Of a stretch of 64,000 nucleotides of DNA, positions 1-9,195 are shown one piece after another. The translations under genes were made by a program, and so were the position numbers. Source of the stretch: Opitutaceae bacterium (GTDB lineage Bacteria > Verrucomicrobiota > Verrucomicrobiia > Opitutales > Opitutaceae); the NCBI GenBank assembly GCA_024233285.1, contig JACKPU010000006.1, positions 113,508 to 177,507 of the forward strand, written 5' to 3'. The notes beneath the pieces were generated by a model. It had not been told where the DNA came from. It was given only the letters and a program-made list of their open reading frames with translations, and did no database searches. Within the stretch, counting starts at the first letter, position 1. Each line of letters opens with the position of its first letter.

Positions 1-3000
1 GCGAATGGAAGTCGAAGAACGCCACGGCCTCCTCGAACGTGAGCTGCAAAACCCCGCCGATGTTCCTGCCTTTCCAAGTGATGTCGGCGAGCTCGGCCGC
101 GTAGCGTGAACCGCCGCAATCCTCACACGGCAGGTAGGTGTTCGGCATGAAGGCCATCTCGAGTTTGATGCGACCGGCACCGGCGCAGGTTTCACAGCGA
201 CCGCCGGCGGTATTGAACGAGAAACGCCCGGCGTTGTAGCCGCGAATTTTCGCATCGGGCAGCGAGGCGAAGAACTGCCGGATGAGATCGAAAATGCCGA
301 GATACGTGGCGGGGGTGGAGCGCGGGGTCTTGCCGATCGGCGATTGATCCACCTCGATCACGGACTTGAAGCTGGCCGCGCCGCGCAGTTCCGCGAAGGG
401 CGGGTTGTTTGCCTTGCGACCATTTCCTGTGGCGGCGGGTTCGGTGGCAAAGTTCGTCGCACTCACAAACTGGCGGCCGGTGAGGCGCGGTTTTTTCGCC
501 TTGATGGCATGGTTGACCGCGGGGTGGAGCACGTCGCGAAAGAGGGTGGATTTGCCGGCGCCGCTGGGACCGGCGACCATTGTCAGGCGGCCCAGCGGCA
601 CGCGCAGATCAAAGCCCTGGAGATTGCGATAGGCGGCGTTGCGCAGTTCGAGCCAAGCGCGCGATTTGCCCGAGACCGCAGGCAACGAGCGGTAGCTGCC
701 GCGGAGCGGGTGGGTGATGCCCTGCTTGAGGAACAGTCCGGTGAGCGACCGGGCACTGCGTTTAATCTCGGCCGGCGTGCCGTTGGCCAAGAGTTCGCCG
801 CCGTGCACGCCGGCGGCGGGGCCGAGATCGATGATGCGGTCGGCGCGCTCCATCAATTCGTCGTCATGTTCGACCACGAGCACGGTGTTTCCCTTGGCGC
901 GGAGCGATTGGAGCGTTTCGATCAGGCGGTCGTTATCCCGGGCGTGCAGACCGATGCTCGGCTCGTCCAACACATAGAGGACACCCGAGAGATTGGAGCC
1001 GAGTTGCGCGGCCAGGCGGATGCGCTGGGCTTCGCCGCCGGACAGAGTCTCGGTGGGACGGTCGAGCGCGAGATAGCCAAGGCCGACGTGATCGAGGAAC
1101 TTCAATCGCTCTTCGATTTGCGGCACGATGTCCTGGGTGATGAGTTTGCCGCGCGCGTCGAGGGCGAGTTGGTGAAGATTGGTCAACAGTGAGGCGGGCG
1201 TGTCGCGCAGCAATTCAGGCAAGGACAGCGCAGCCTTGCGTCCGCGAAAGTGCAGTTTCACCGCCCGCGCGGTGCGATTGAGTCGTTGACCCTGACAATC
1301 GGGGCAGGCCGTGCCGTCGTCCGAGACATCCTCGGCCGCGTCGATGCCGAAGCTGCGCAACCGGGCCAAGGGATCGTCTTCATCTTCCTTGGGCTCGAGC
1401 ATCCATGGATAGACCTTGCCGTGGCCGCGACAGGTCGGGCACCAACCGCGCGGTGAATTGAAAGAGAAGTGCTTCGGATCGAGTTCGGGGAATGACTCGC
1501 CGGACTCGACGTCGGTGCGGGTGGTGGAAAACCAGGAGAGGACTTCACCTTGGGGCGTGAGGAGAAAGCACGCGCCCTTGCCGAGGCGCAACGCGGTATC
1601 GAGCGCTTCGGCCGATTGTGGGTGCGTTTTGAGATCCGCCACGACGACCTCGATGTCGTGTTCGCGATATCGATCGAGCTTGGTGAAGGCCGCGACAGCG
1701 AGCAACTGGCCGTCGGCCCGCATCAGCTCGTAACCCTGTTTGGCGATCCATGTGGCGATGGGCTGATGATGTCCCTTGCGCCCGCGAATGAGCGGGGCGC
1801 AGAGGTAGAGATGCTTGGCCCGCTTCGCTTTGGGCGTGGCCTGCACACGAGTGAGTAATTTGCGCAGTTGCGCCGGTGACAGCGGTTCGACGGGCTTGTC
1901 AGTGTCGGGGTGATGTTGCACGCCAAGCCGCGCGTAGAGCAGCCGGAGGTATTGGGCGACTTCGGTGATGGTGGCGACCGTTGATTTGCGCGACCCGCGG
2001 GTGACGCGCTGTTCGATCGCGACGGTCGGCGGAATGCCGGTCAAGCGATCCAGTGCGGGCCGGGGCAACTGTTCCACAAACTGGCGCGCATAGGGCGACA
2101 TCGATTCCATGAACCGCCGCTGGCCCTCGGCGAACACGATATCGAACGCGAGGGTGGATTTCCCCGAACCTGAAACCCCGGTGACGACCGTGAGCTCGTG
2201 ATGCGGAATGGTGAGCGAGAGATTCTTGAGGTTGTTTTCCCGCGCGCCGGTAATCGTGAGTTCGGCGCCTGCGCTGGCAGGGTGGTAAGTTCCAGGGGCC
2301 TCCGCAGCCTGGAGTTCGGGCAGAGCGGCATCGGATGCGTGCACGCCACGCAACGCTGCGCGGAGGAAAGGCGAGGTGGCGGTGGTGGCCTTGACAACAG
2401 TTTCGGGCGGGCCGGCCGCAATGACGCGACCGCCGCCGGAACCCGCCTCAGGCCCAATCTCAATGATCCAGTCGGCGGATTTGAGCACGTCGAGATTGTG
2501 TTCGATCACGACAATGCTGTGCCCCTGCTCGACCAAGGCCTGCAAGACGGTGAGCAAGCGTTTGACGTCGTGGCGGTGCAGGCCGGTGGTGGGTTCGTCG
2601 AGCAAGAGCAACGCGCCCGTGCTGCCGGCGCCGGCGTGACCGGCGAGATAGCGCACGAGTTTGAGCCGTTGCGATTCGCCGCCGGACAGCGTGTTGAGCG
2701 GCTGGCCCAGTGTCAGATAGCCCAGGCCGACGGACTCGAGGACGCGCAGCTTGCGCTGGATGCCGGGCTCGCCTTCGAACCGCAACAAGGCATCGGACAC
2801 GCTCGTGTTAAGCACATCCGCGACCGACTGATCGTTCCAGCGAATTCCCAGCACCTCGGGTTTGAAGCGTCGGCCTTCGCAAACCGGACAGGGCACGAAG
2901 ACATCGGAAAGGAACTGCATCTCCACGCGTTCGTAGCCGAGCCCCTGGCAGTGATCGCAGCGTCCTTCGCCACTGTTGAACGAGAAGCTGGAGGCGTTGA

Positions 3001-5206
3001 ACCCGGCCGCCTGCGCTGCGGGAGTGTTGGCGAACAGATTGCGGATATCGTCCCACGCCTCGGTGTAGAGCGCGGCATTGGAACGCGGCGTGCGTGAGAG
3101 CGGCGATTGATCGACGAGCACGATTTCGCCGAGCTCCAGATCGCTGTGCAGCGAGCTGATGACGGCGGGATCCTCGGTGAGCTGATTGCGTTGGGTGAGC
3201 AGGCCTTGATGAATGACGTTGTCGAGCAGGGTGGACTTGCCCGAACCCGAGACGCCGCTCAGGCACACGAAGCGTTGCAGCGGCACGCTGAAGGAGAGAT
3301 CGCGCAGGTTGTGTTTGGAAACCTGCTTGAAATGCAGTGCGGGATGCTGCGCGTCGACTGGGCGTCGGCTCGCGGGTGCGTCAATGGTTTCACGTCCCGC
3401 GAAGTAGGCGCCCGTGATGCTGTCCTTGGATTTGAGCAGCGCGGGCACGTCGCCTTGAAAAACGATCTGGCCGCCGCGACCGCCGGGCTCGGGACCGACT
3501 TCGATGACATGATCGGCGGCGCGGATCATGGCCTCGTCATGCTCCACCACCACCACGGTGTTGCCCACGGCGGTGAGTGTGTGGATGATTTCGATCAGCC
3601 GATCAATGTCGCGCGGGTGCAGACCGACGCTCGGTTCGTCCAGCACGAAGAGGGTGTCGACGAGCGAAGTGCCCAGGCAGCCGGTGAGATTGACGCGTTC
3701 GACTTCACCGCCGGAGAGCGTGCGGGAACTGCGATCAAGCGTCAGGTAACCCAATCCGACCTGTTCGAGATAACGCAACCGCGTGAGGATCGATTCGTGG
3801 GCGAGGGTCGATTGGTGACTGGAGGAGGAGGCGTCCGGCGCCCCGCCGTCTGCCGCGACGAGTTGCAGCAGTTCGGTGACGGAAAGTTGGTAGAGTTGAG
3901 GCAGCGTGTAATCGCGCCATTTCCAACAAAGGGCCTCGGGCTGGAGTCGCGTGCCGTGGCAGTCCGGACAGGTGTTGTAGGCACGGTAGCGCGAAAGGAA
4001 GACGCGCACGTGCATCTTGTAAGTGTTCTTCTCGAGCCAATTGAAAAAGCCCTTCACGCCATACCAATATTTGGGCCAGGTCTTGCCGTTTTCTTCACCG
4101 TAACCGGGCTCGCCGTTGATGATGAAATCGCGCTGGTCTTGGGACAGGGACGCGAACGGCACATGGGTGGGAATCTTCTTTTTCTTGGTGAAGACGAGCA
4201 GGTCTTTTTTCGATTCGCCGTAGATGTCGCTTTCCCAGCATTTGATGGCTCCTGCGTCGATGGAGAGCGATTGGTCGGGCAGGGCGAGGCGGTAATCGAT
4301 TTCGATGATGCGACCGAAACCGCGGCAACGCGGACAGGCCCCGAGGGGCGAGTTGAAGGAAAAGAGCGCGGGCGTGGCGGCGCGAAACGAACGGCCGGTT
4401 TCAGGCGAATGGAGCCCGCGGGAATAATGTCCTGCGACCGGGAAGGTTGTGCGGTCGCGCCCTTCCTGTTCGTGCACGAACAGCTGCACCTGACCTTGCC
4501 CGAAGTGCAGCGCGGTCTCGGTGGCCTCAAGGAAGCGCGATTGATTTTCGGACCGCATGGCCACGCGGTCCTGCACGACGTGGAATGCGTCCGGAAAGCC
4601 CTTGGGCAGAGCTTCCAGCAGATCGTCGAGCTTGTGAATCGCGCCTGCGGCCAGCACGCGAACGTAGCCCTGGGTCTTCAAGTTGCCGAGCACTTCGGAC
4701 CATTTGAGCTTGGCCGGCCGGGTGATGGGGAAACAAACGAGCAGCGTGCGCTCCTTGTGGCTGGCGAAGGCCTTGCGCCAGATCGTGGCCGGCGTGTCGT
4801 CTTCGACCGGTAGTCCGGTGGCCGGATCAAAGCATCGGGCGACATGGCTGAACCAGACTTTGAAGTAGTCGGTCAGCTCGGTCATCGTCCCGACGGTGGA
4901 ACGCGAGGTCTTGACCGTGTTGGTCTGTTCAATCGCGATGGACGGACGGATGTTCTCGATCGAGTCCACCCGTGGCTTGTCGAGCAGGTCGAGAAACTGG
5001 CGCGTGTAGGCGCTGAAGGTCTCGACATAGCGCCGCTGTCCCTCGGCGTGAAGGGTATCGAAGACCAGCGAGGACTTGCCTGCGCCGCTCAGTCCGGTGA
5101 CGGCGATGTATTGGCCCAGGGGAATATCGAGATCGAATCCCTTGAGGTTGTTCTGCCGCACACCGCGGAGCCGGATGCACTGATGAGACGGAAGCGAAGA
5201 TGGCAC
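1..5206 (-). CDS. uvrA: Excinuclease ABC subunit A, tandem-duplicated (double-length) UvrA, 3' end outside window
   Basis: DNA-damage recognition ATPase of nucleotide excision repair; it loads UvrB at lesions in the cytoplasm. The visible 1735 codons hold four P-loops, where an ordinary UvrA of about 940 residues has two: GLSGAGKSS (near 5070-5092), GVSGSGKST (3231-3262), GVSGSGKST (2151-2180) and GPSGAGKST (541-570). Three ABC signatures LSGGE are visible (near 3710, 2690 and 1045); the fourth should lie beyond base 1. Each half shows UvrA features, including EGQRR...Y.RQF after the first P-loop and CxxC...CxxC zinc modules. The second copy begins near 2265 and is in frame, so this is a fusion and not two genes. 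The start is taken as GTG 5206, because an in-frame stop lies just upstream. It follows a DeoR-type gene on the same strand. Family is certain; why it is doubled is not. Confidence 0.93.
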   Translation of the reverse strand, partial: MPSSLPSHQCIRLRGVRQNNLKGFDLDIPLGQYIAVTGLSGAGKSSLVFDTLHAEGQRRYVETFSAYTRQFLDLLDKPRVDSIENIRPSIAIEQTNTVKTSRSTVGTMTELTDYFKVWFSHVARCFDPATGLPVEDDTPATIWRKAFASHKERTLLVCFPITRPAKLKWSEVLGNLKTQGYVRVLAAGAIHKLDDLLEALPKGFPDAFHVVQDRVAMRSENQSRFLEATETALHFGQGQVQLFVHEQEGRDRTTFPVAGHYSRGLHSPETGRSFRAATPALFSFNSPLGACPRCRGFGRIIEIDYRLALPDQSLSIDAGAIKCWESDIYGESKKDLLVFTKKKKIPTHVPFASLSQDQRDFIINGEPGYGEENGKTWPKYWYGVKGFFNWLEKNTYKMHVRVFLSRYRAYNTCPDCHGTRLQPEALCWKWRDYTLPQLYQLSVTELLQLVAADGGAPDASSSSHQSTLAHESILTRLRYLEQVGLGYLTLDRSSRTLSGGEVERVNLTGCLGTSLVDTLFVLDEPSVGLHPRDIDRLIEIIHTLTAVGNTVVVVEHDEAMIRAADHVIEVGPEPGGRGGQIVFQGDVPALLKSKDSITGAYFAGRETIDAPASRRPVDAQHPALHFKQVSKHNLRDLSFSVPLQRFVCLSGVSGSGKSTLLDNVIHQGLLTQRNQLTEDPAVISSLHSDLELGEIVLVDQSPLSRTPRSNAALYTEAWDDIRNLFANTPAAQAAGFNASSFSFNSGEGRCDHCQGLGYERVEMQFLSDVFVPCPVCEGRRFKPEVLGIRWNDQSVADVLNTSVSDALLRFEGEPGIQRKLRVLESVGLGYLTLGQPLNTLSGGESQRLKLVRYLAGHAGAGSTGALLLLDEPTTGLHRHDVKRLLTVLQALVEQGHSIVVIEHNLDVLKSADWIIEIGPEAGSGGGRVIAAGPPETVVKATTATSPFLRAALRGVHASDAALPELQAAEAPGTYHPASAGAELTITGARENNLKNLSLTIPHHELTVVTGVSGSGKSTLAFDIVFAEGQRRFMESMSPYARQFVEQLPRPALDRLTGIPPTVAIEQRVTRGSRKSTVATITEVAQYLRLLYARLGVQHHPDTDKPVEPLSPAQLRKLLTRVQATPKAKRAKHLYLCAPLIRGRKGHHQPIATWIAKQGYELMRADGQLLAVAAFTKLDRYREHDIEVVVADLKTHPQSAEALDTALRLGKGACFLLTPQGEVLSWFSTTRTDVESGESFPELDPKHFSFNSPRGWCPTCRGHGKVYPWMLEPKEDEDDPLARLRSFGIDAAEDVSDDGTACPDCQGQRLNRTARAVKLHFRGRKAALSLPELLRDTPASLLTNLHQLALDARGKLITQDIVPQIEERLKFLDHVGLGYLALDRPTETLSGGEAQRIRLAAQLGSNLSGVLYVLDEPSIGLHARDNDRLIETLQSLRAKGNTVLVVEHDDELMERADRIIDLGPAAGVHGGELLANGTPAEIKRSARSLTGLFLKQGITHPLRGSYRSLPAVSGKSRAWLELRNAAYRNLQGFDLRVPLGRLTMVAGPSGAGKSTLFRDVLHPAVNHAIKAKKPRLTGRQFVSATNFATEPAATGNGRKANNPPFAELRGAASFKSVIEVDQSPIGKTPRSTPATYLGIFDLIRQFFASLPDAKIRGYNAGRFSFNTAGGRCETCAGAGRIKLEMAFMPNTYLPCEDCGGSRYAAELADITWKGRNIGGVLQLTFEEAVAFFDFHS

Positions 5207-5268
5207 GGCAGATTACGAAGCGGGCTTGCGCCGGAAATGCAACCAGCGGGAAAGCCCGGCCGTGCTTT

Positions 5269-5288
5269 CCTGACATAACGCTGTCAGG
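5269..5288. repeat. Perfect inverted repeat between the DeoR-type gene and uvrA
   Basis: CCTGACA and TGTCAGG (5269-5275 and 5282-5288) flank a six-base loop and can extend by one T-A pair on each side. It lies 13 bases past the DeoR-type stop codon. There is no T tract on either strand, so it is not a classical terminator. It could be a weak attenuating hairpin or a regulator-binding site for uvrA. Confidence 0.4.
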
Positions 5289-5300
5289 AGCGTCGCGACT

Positions 5301-6068
5301 TCACTTGTCGGCCAGCACGAGCCGGGCGCGAACCTGGCGAATGGCCTTGGTCACGGCAGGCGCCGGCTGGTGGTTGGTCACGATGGTGAACCGCGCGTCA
5401 AAGGGAGTGGTCAGGCTCAGGGCCTTGCGCCCGAATTTGGAATCGTCGAGGGCAAAGATGCTCCGCTCGGCGGCGGCGATCATCTTGCGCTGGGCCGCCA
5501 CGATCAGGGCGTTGTGATTCCAGATGCCATTTTCCGTGATGCCGGCGCCGCCGAGCACGGCGATGTCGGCGTGAACCTGGCCGAACGCCTCTTCGCACAT
5601 CGGCCCTAGCGCGACACCGAGCCGGTTGTAAATCGTGCCGCCGGTGACGATGGTTTCGACGCTGCCCACATCGCTGAACAAACTGGCGACCGGCAGCGAA
5701 TTGGTAATCACCTGCAGACGCTTGTCCACCAGCAGGCGGGCCACGGCGTAACTCGTGCTGCCGCCGTCGAGAATGACCGTCATGCCGGGTTGGATTTCCT
5801 TGGCCACGCAGTTGGCGATGGCGAACTTTTCGTCGGCGAAGCGGGAATTGCGGGAGATGAAATCGTATTCTTGGGCGACGATATCCGTCTCCACCAGCGA
5901 AGCTCCTCCGTGGTGCCGGCGCACGACGCCCTTGGCCTCCAACTGGTCCAAGGCGCGGCGCACGGTCGAGAGCGAACTGCTGAATTTGGAGGCCAGGATG
6001 CGCAGGTCGGCGTAACGGTGGGTGCGGATGTAACGCTCGATCAAATCTGTGCGCTGCTTGTTGGTCAT
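5301..6068 (-). CDS. DeoR-family transcriptional regulator
   Basis: Cytoplasmic DNA-binding regulator, usually of sugar metabolism genes, responding to a phosphorylated sugar. Residues about 1-60 form the winged helix typical of the family, ending in the diagnostic RRHHGGAS (normally R.HGGA). The rest is a DeoR C-terminal sensor domain of the ribose-5-phosphate isomerase-like fold, with a DGGSTSYAVARLL segment and a GGTIYN segment. Length of 255 residues is normal. The start ATG overlaps the stop of the upstream glycosyltransferase by four bases (ATGA), implying translational coupling; uvrA follows 94 bases downstream. The ligand and targets cannot be told from sequence, and no sugar kinase or transporter is adjacent. 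Confidence 0.88.
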   Translation of the reverse strand: MTNKQRTDLIERYIRTHRYADLRILASKFSSSLSTVRRALDQLEAKGVVRRHHGGASLVETDIVAQEYDFISRNSRFADEKFAIANCVAKEIQPGMTVILDGGSTSYAVARLLVDKRLQVITNSLPVASLFSDVGSVETIVTGGTIYNRLGVALGPMCEEAFGQVHADIAVLGGAGITENGIWNHNALIVAAQRKMIAAAERSIFALDDSKFGRKALSLTTPFDARFTIVTNHQPAPAVTKAIRQVRARLVLADK

Positions 6069-7153
6069 GACGGCACGTTGAGCAATTTGGCGAAAAGGTC
6101 GAGATAGGCCCTAACTTGGCGGGCCGGAGCAAACTCCCGCCGCGCAAAGTCGCGGGCCCGCTGCCGGATCTCAGGCGAAGCGTCGGCGAATCTCCGCAGG
6201 GCGGCGCGAAAGCCCTCATGGTCGCCGAAGTCGATGCCTTGGCCGGTTTCGCCCGGAATGAAGGCCTCCTCCACGCCTTGGGCGCGGTAGGCGACGGCAG
6301 GCAACCCGTGGGCTTGCGCTTCGATCAAGAAATTGGACAGCGATTCGCTGCGGGAGGCATGCACGGCGACATCGGCCGTGGCATAGAGCGGCTCCGGATT
6401 GCGCAGGAAGCCGAGGAACTTGACGCGATCCTGCACGCCCAGGCGCCGGGCGTGCGCCTGGCACGATGTGAGCGCCGGGCCATCGCCCGCCAGCCAGAGT
6501 TGCCAAGGAAAGTCGTCCGGCAGGCCGGCGGCGATGTCGATGAGTTCGCGCTGGTTCTTTTCCGGCCGGAACATCGCGACGTCGAGCAGGACCGCGGTGT
6601 TGTCGTTGGCGCCGTGCTGTTGGCGCAGCGCGGAGTTGCGCTCATGAGTCCGGTCTGGAAACACGAGTGAATTGTGGATGACCGTGATGCGATCGCCGGG
6701 GATTTGATGGTTTTCCTCCAGCGTGGCCTTGGCCGCATGACTGTTGGCCACGATATGTCGCACGTTTCGCAGGGAGAGGCGAAAGAGCCAGGGGAGCGCC
6801 TTGCCGGTGCGCATGGTGCCGATGACGGCGGTATCCGGCCAGCGATCCCGGATCTCTTTGACGATGCCTTGTCCGTGGCAATTAGCCATGCGGCCCATGA
6901 GCAGAATGATGTTGGGCGGCTGTCGCTCGATCATCCGCGTCAATCCCGGGGCGAACCAGTCCAGCCGGGTATCGAAAGGCTGCAGCGAATGGTGAGTAAC
7001 TTTTCCCGATAAGGTTGGGGCCAGCGGCCCTCCGGGGCGAAACGTGAGCAGAGTGACCTGGTGGTCTGCGTCGGCAAACGCGTTGGCCAGCAGGACCGAT
7101 TGGCGTTCGGTGCCGCCACTGCGGAGGTAATCCTGCACGATCAGAATTTTCAT
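6065..7153 (-). CDS. Glycosyltransferase family 4 (GT-B fold)
   Basis: Predicted nucleotide-sugar-dependent, retaining glycosyltransferase. The N-terminal Rossmann domain has SGGTERQS (residues 12-19), the glycine-rich acceptor-side loop of GT4 enzymes. The C-terminal domain has FRPEKNQ (195-201), a donor-phosphate contact, and the E-x7-E motif (E270 to E278, SESLSNFLIE). Residue numbering uses ATG 7153, which starts the typical beta-strand KILIVQDY; an in-frame GTG 15 bases upstream is possible. It is coupled to the DeoR-type gene by a four-base overlap and diverges from the YvlD-like gene. The acceptor is unknown; lipid- or surface-glycan synthesis is most likely. Confidence 0.85.
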   Translation of the reverse strand: MKILIVQDYLRSGGTERQSVLLANAFADADHQVTLLTFRPGGPLAPTLSGKVTHHSLQPFDTRLDWFAPGLTRMIERQPPNIILLMGRMANCHGQGIVKEIRDRWPDTAVIGTMRTGKALPWLFRLSLRNVRHIVANSHAAKATLEENHQIPGDRITVIHNSLVFPDRTHERNSALRQQHGANDNTAVLLDVAMFRPEKNQRELIDIAAGLPDDFPWQLWLAGDGPALTSCQAHARRLGVQDRVKFLGFLRNPEPLYATADVAVHASRSESLSNFLIEAQAHGLPAVAYRAQGVEEAFIPGETGQGIDFGDHEGFRAALRRFADASPEIRQRARDFARREFAPARQVRAYLDLFAKLLNVPS

Positions 7154-7193
7154 TGCGGAAGGCGCCACGGAAAGGAAGGGTCGTCAGACAAGC

Positions 7194-7607
7194 ATGAATT
7201 CACCTTTGCTGCAATTGCTGGTGCGTTGGCTGGTGCTCGCCGTCGGCGTCACGGTCGCCACCCACATCATTCCCGGAATTGCCTGCGATAATCGCACAGT
7301 CCTGCTCGTGGTCGTCGTCCTGTTGAGTTTTTTCAACGCCATTTTGAAGCCGTTGCTGGTGTTGTTCACCCTGCCGTTCATCTTGCTGACGATGGGCCTC
7401 GGCATGATCGTGATCAATGCCTTGTTGTTTTTGTTGGTCGGCAAATTGGTGGACGGTTTCTACGTGAGCGGATTTTGGGCGGCGGTGGGCGGAGCGCTTA
7501 TCGTGAGCTTGACGAACTTTGTGGCGAGCCAGCTCTTTCGGCGTCCGCCGGGACCACCCAAGCAAAAACGCCGCCGCGACTCGCGCGATGATGTGATCGA
7601 CGTCTGA
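7194..7607 (+). CDS. YvlD-like small integral membrane protein (phage holin superfamily IV family)
   Basis: A 137-residue protein with about four hydrophobic segments (roughly 7-27, 34-53, 57-81, 88-110) and a basic, charged tail (KQKRRRDSRDD). It matches the family often named phage holin family protein, or YvlD in Bacillus, recognised by the LLSFFNAILKPLLVLFTLPF stretch. Despite the name, nothing nearby is phage-like, and these proteins are common in chromosomes. Some relatives belong to envelope-stress regulons; that is family knowledge and is not shown here. It stands alone on the plus strand, divergent from the glycosyltransferase. Confidence 0.82.
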   Translation: MNSPLLQLLVRWLVLAVGVTVATHIIPGIACDNRTVLLVVVVLLSFFNAILKPLLVLFTLPFILLTMGLGMIVINALLFLLVGKLVDGFYVSGFWAAVGGALIVSLTNFVASQLFRRPPGPPKQKRRRDSRDDVIDV

Positions 7608-7684
7608 CGCGCAGCAGTCGAGGCGGGTTTTGCGTTTGACCGGGCATGTCCGGCAAGCGACCGTATTGACCAAATCTTACAAAC

Positions 7685-9082
7685 ATGGCTGAAACTACGG
7701 AATACGATTTGGTTGTCATTGGCGGCGGTCCGGCGGGTTACGCCGCGGCGATCCGCGCCGGGCAACTCGGCAAGAAAGTGGCATGCGTGGAAGCGGAACG
7801 CGCCGGCGGCACTTGCTTGAACTGGGGCTGTATCCCGACCAAGGCGCTGCTCAAGAGCGCCGAGCTTTATCAGAAGATGCAGAAGGCCGAGAATTACGGC
7901 CTGAGCGCCAAGGAGATTTCCTTTGATTTTGAAAAGGTCATGGGCCGATCGCGCACCGTGGCCGGCCAGATGGCCAAGGGCATCGAGTTCCTGTTCAAGA
8001 AGAACAAGGTCGATTACGGGGTGGGCCGCGGTCAGATCAGTGCGCCGGGCATGGTTTCGATTACCGACGGCGAACAGAAAGGGAAGTTTCTCCGCACGAA
8101 GAACGTGCTGTTGGCAACCGGCTGCAAAATGCGCCGCATTCCGGACCTCGAATATGACGGGGTGCGTGTGATGACGTCGCGCGAAGCCCTGGCGAATACC
8201 AAAATGCCGAAATCGATCGTCATTGTCGGTGCCGGTGCGATCGGGGTGGAGTTTGCCTATTTTTACAACGCCCTCGGGGCGAAGGTGACGCTGGTTGAAA
8301 TGCTGCCGCAAGTGCTGCCGGTGGAGGACGAGGAAGTGGCGAAGCTGCTGCACCGTTCGTTCGACAAACAGGGCATCGCGGTGCACGTGAACACAAAGTG
8401 CGAGAACTTCCGCGTTGGCAAAAAGTCAGTGAAACTCGATCTCGTGGCCGGTGACAAGAAGACCGAAGTGGAGGCTGAGGTCTTGCTTTCGGCCATCGGC
8501 GTCACGCCGAATTTGGAAGGAGCGCTCGCCGCCAATGTGAAGCTCGAACTCGAACGCGGCTATGTGAAGGTCGGCGACGACTACCAGACCACGGTCAAAG
8601 GCATTTACGCCGCCGGTGACATCATCGGCCCGCCTTGGCTGGCGCACGTGGCAACCTTCGAAGGCATCAACGCCGTCAACGGCATGTTTGGCCATGGCAA
8701 ACCCAAGCGTGTGAAGACATTCCCCGGGTGCACCTACTGCCAGCCGCAGGTGGCGAGCATCGGTCTGACCGAAAAGGCGGCGAAGGAGAAGAAGCTCGAT
8801 ATCAAGATCGGCAAATTCCCGTTTACGGCCTCAGGCAAGGCCGTCGCGTCCGCCGAGAGTGATGGGTTCGTCAAAGTCATCGCTGATGCCAAAACCGGTG
8901 AGATCTACGGCGCGCACATCATCGGCTCCGAAGCGACCGAGCTCATTGCCGAATACGGTCTGGCCATCGACATGGAAGCGACGGTGGAGGAAATCCATCA
9001 CACTATCCATGCGCACCCGACGCTCAGCGAAGCGAACATGGAGGCCGCGGCGGCTTCCTTGGGTGAGGCGATCCATATTTGA
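7685..9082 (+). CDS. lpdA: Dihydrolipoamide dehydrogenase (E3)
   Basis: FAD- and NAD-dependent flavoenzyme that reoxidises the dihydrolipoyl groups of 2-oxoacid dehydrogenase complexes and the glycine cleavage system. The N-terminal FAD motif is GGGPAGY (13-19), and the redox-active disulfide is Cys44/Cys49 in GGTCLNWGCIPTK. A second Rossmann motif, GAGAIGVEFAYFY, binds NAD. YAAGDIIG is the FAD-flavin contact, and the C-terminal HTIHAHPTLSE carries the catalytic His-Glu pair. Length of 465 is usual. The E1 and E2 genes are not adjacent, as is frequent for shared E3 subunits. A second, more distant Lpd-like protein is encoded at 32899-34287. Confidence 0.95.
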   Translation: MAETTEYDLVVIGGGPAGYAAAIRAGQLGKKVACVEAERAGGTCLNWGCIPTKALLKSAELYQKMQKAENYGLSAKEISFDFEKVMGRSRTVAGQMAKGIEFLFKKNKVDYGVGRGQISAPGMVSITDGEQKGKFLRTKNVLLATGCKMRRIPDLEYDGVRVMTSREALANTKMPKSIVIVGAGAIGVEFAYFYNALGAKVTLVEMLPQVLPVEDEEVAKLLHRSFDKQGIAVHVNTKCENFRVGKKSVKLDLVAGDKKTEVEAEVLLSAIGVTPNLEGALAANVKLELERGYVKVGDDYQTTVKGIYAAGDIIGPPWLAHVATFEGINAVNGMFGHGKPKRVKTFPGCTYCQPQVASIGLTEKAAKEKKLDIKIGKFPFTASGKAVASAESDGFVKVIADAKTGEIYGAHIIGSEATELIAEYGLAIDMEATVEEIHHTIHAHPTLSEANMEAAAASLGEAIHI

Positions 9083-9106
9083 CCGGGCGCGCCGGCAATT
9101 TCTGAG

Positions 9107-9185
9107 GGCTGCAAGCTGCTATTCAACCGCCGAGGCGGGAAATCAGCTTGAAGCCTTACGCCGGGTGCCTACTGCTTGGCACCCG
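9107..9185. repeat. Two hairpin-forming inverted repeats upstream of tRNA-Arg
   Basis: The first (about 9107-9155) pairs GGCT..AAGCTG with CAGCTT..AGCC and encloses a small CCGCC/GGCGG stem. The second (9162-9185) pairs CGGGTGCC with GGCACCCG around an eight-base loop and ends ten bases before the tRNA. Neither is followed by a T tract, so lpdA termination is not evident. They could be processing signals, or one unit of an intergenic repeat. Confidence 0.45.
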
Positions 9186-9195
9186 CGCTTATTCT

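Noticed and set aside
344..4813. Several long plus-strand open frames (344-1192, 2198-3097, 3107-4813).
   Set aside because: They lie antisense to uvrA in a GC-rich gene, where the opposite strand stays open by codon bias. Their translations have no domain pattern, whereas the minus strand gives clear UvrA motifs.
7194..7607. Holin annotation suggesting a prophage remnant.
   Set aside because: The holin superfamily IV name is a historical label for YvlD-like proteins; no other phage gene is in the window.
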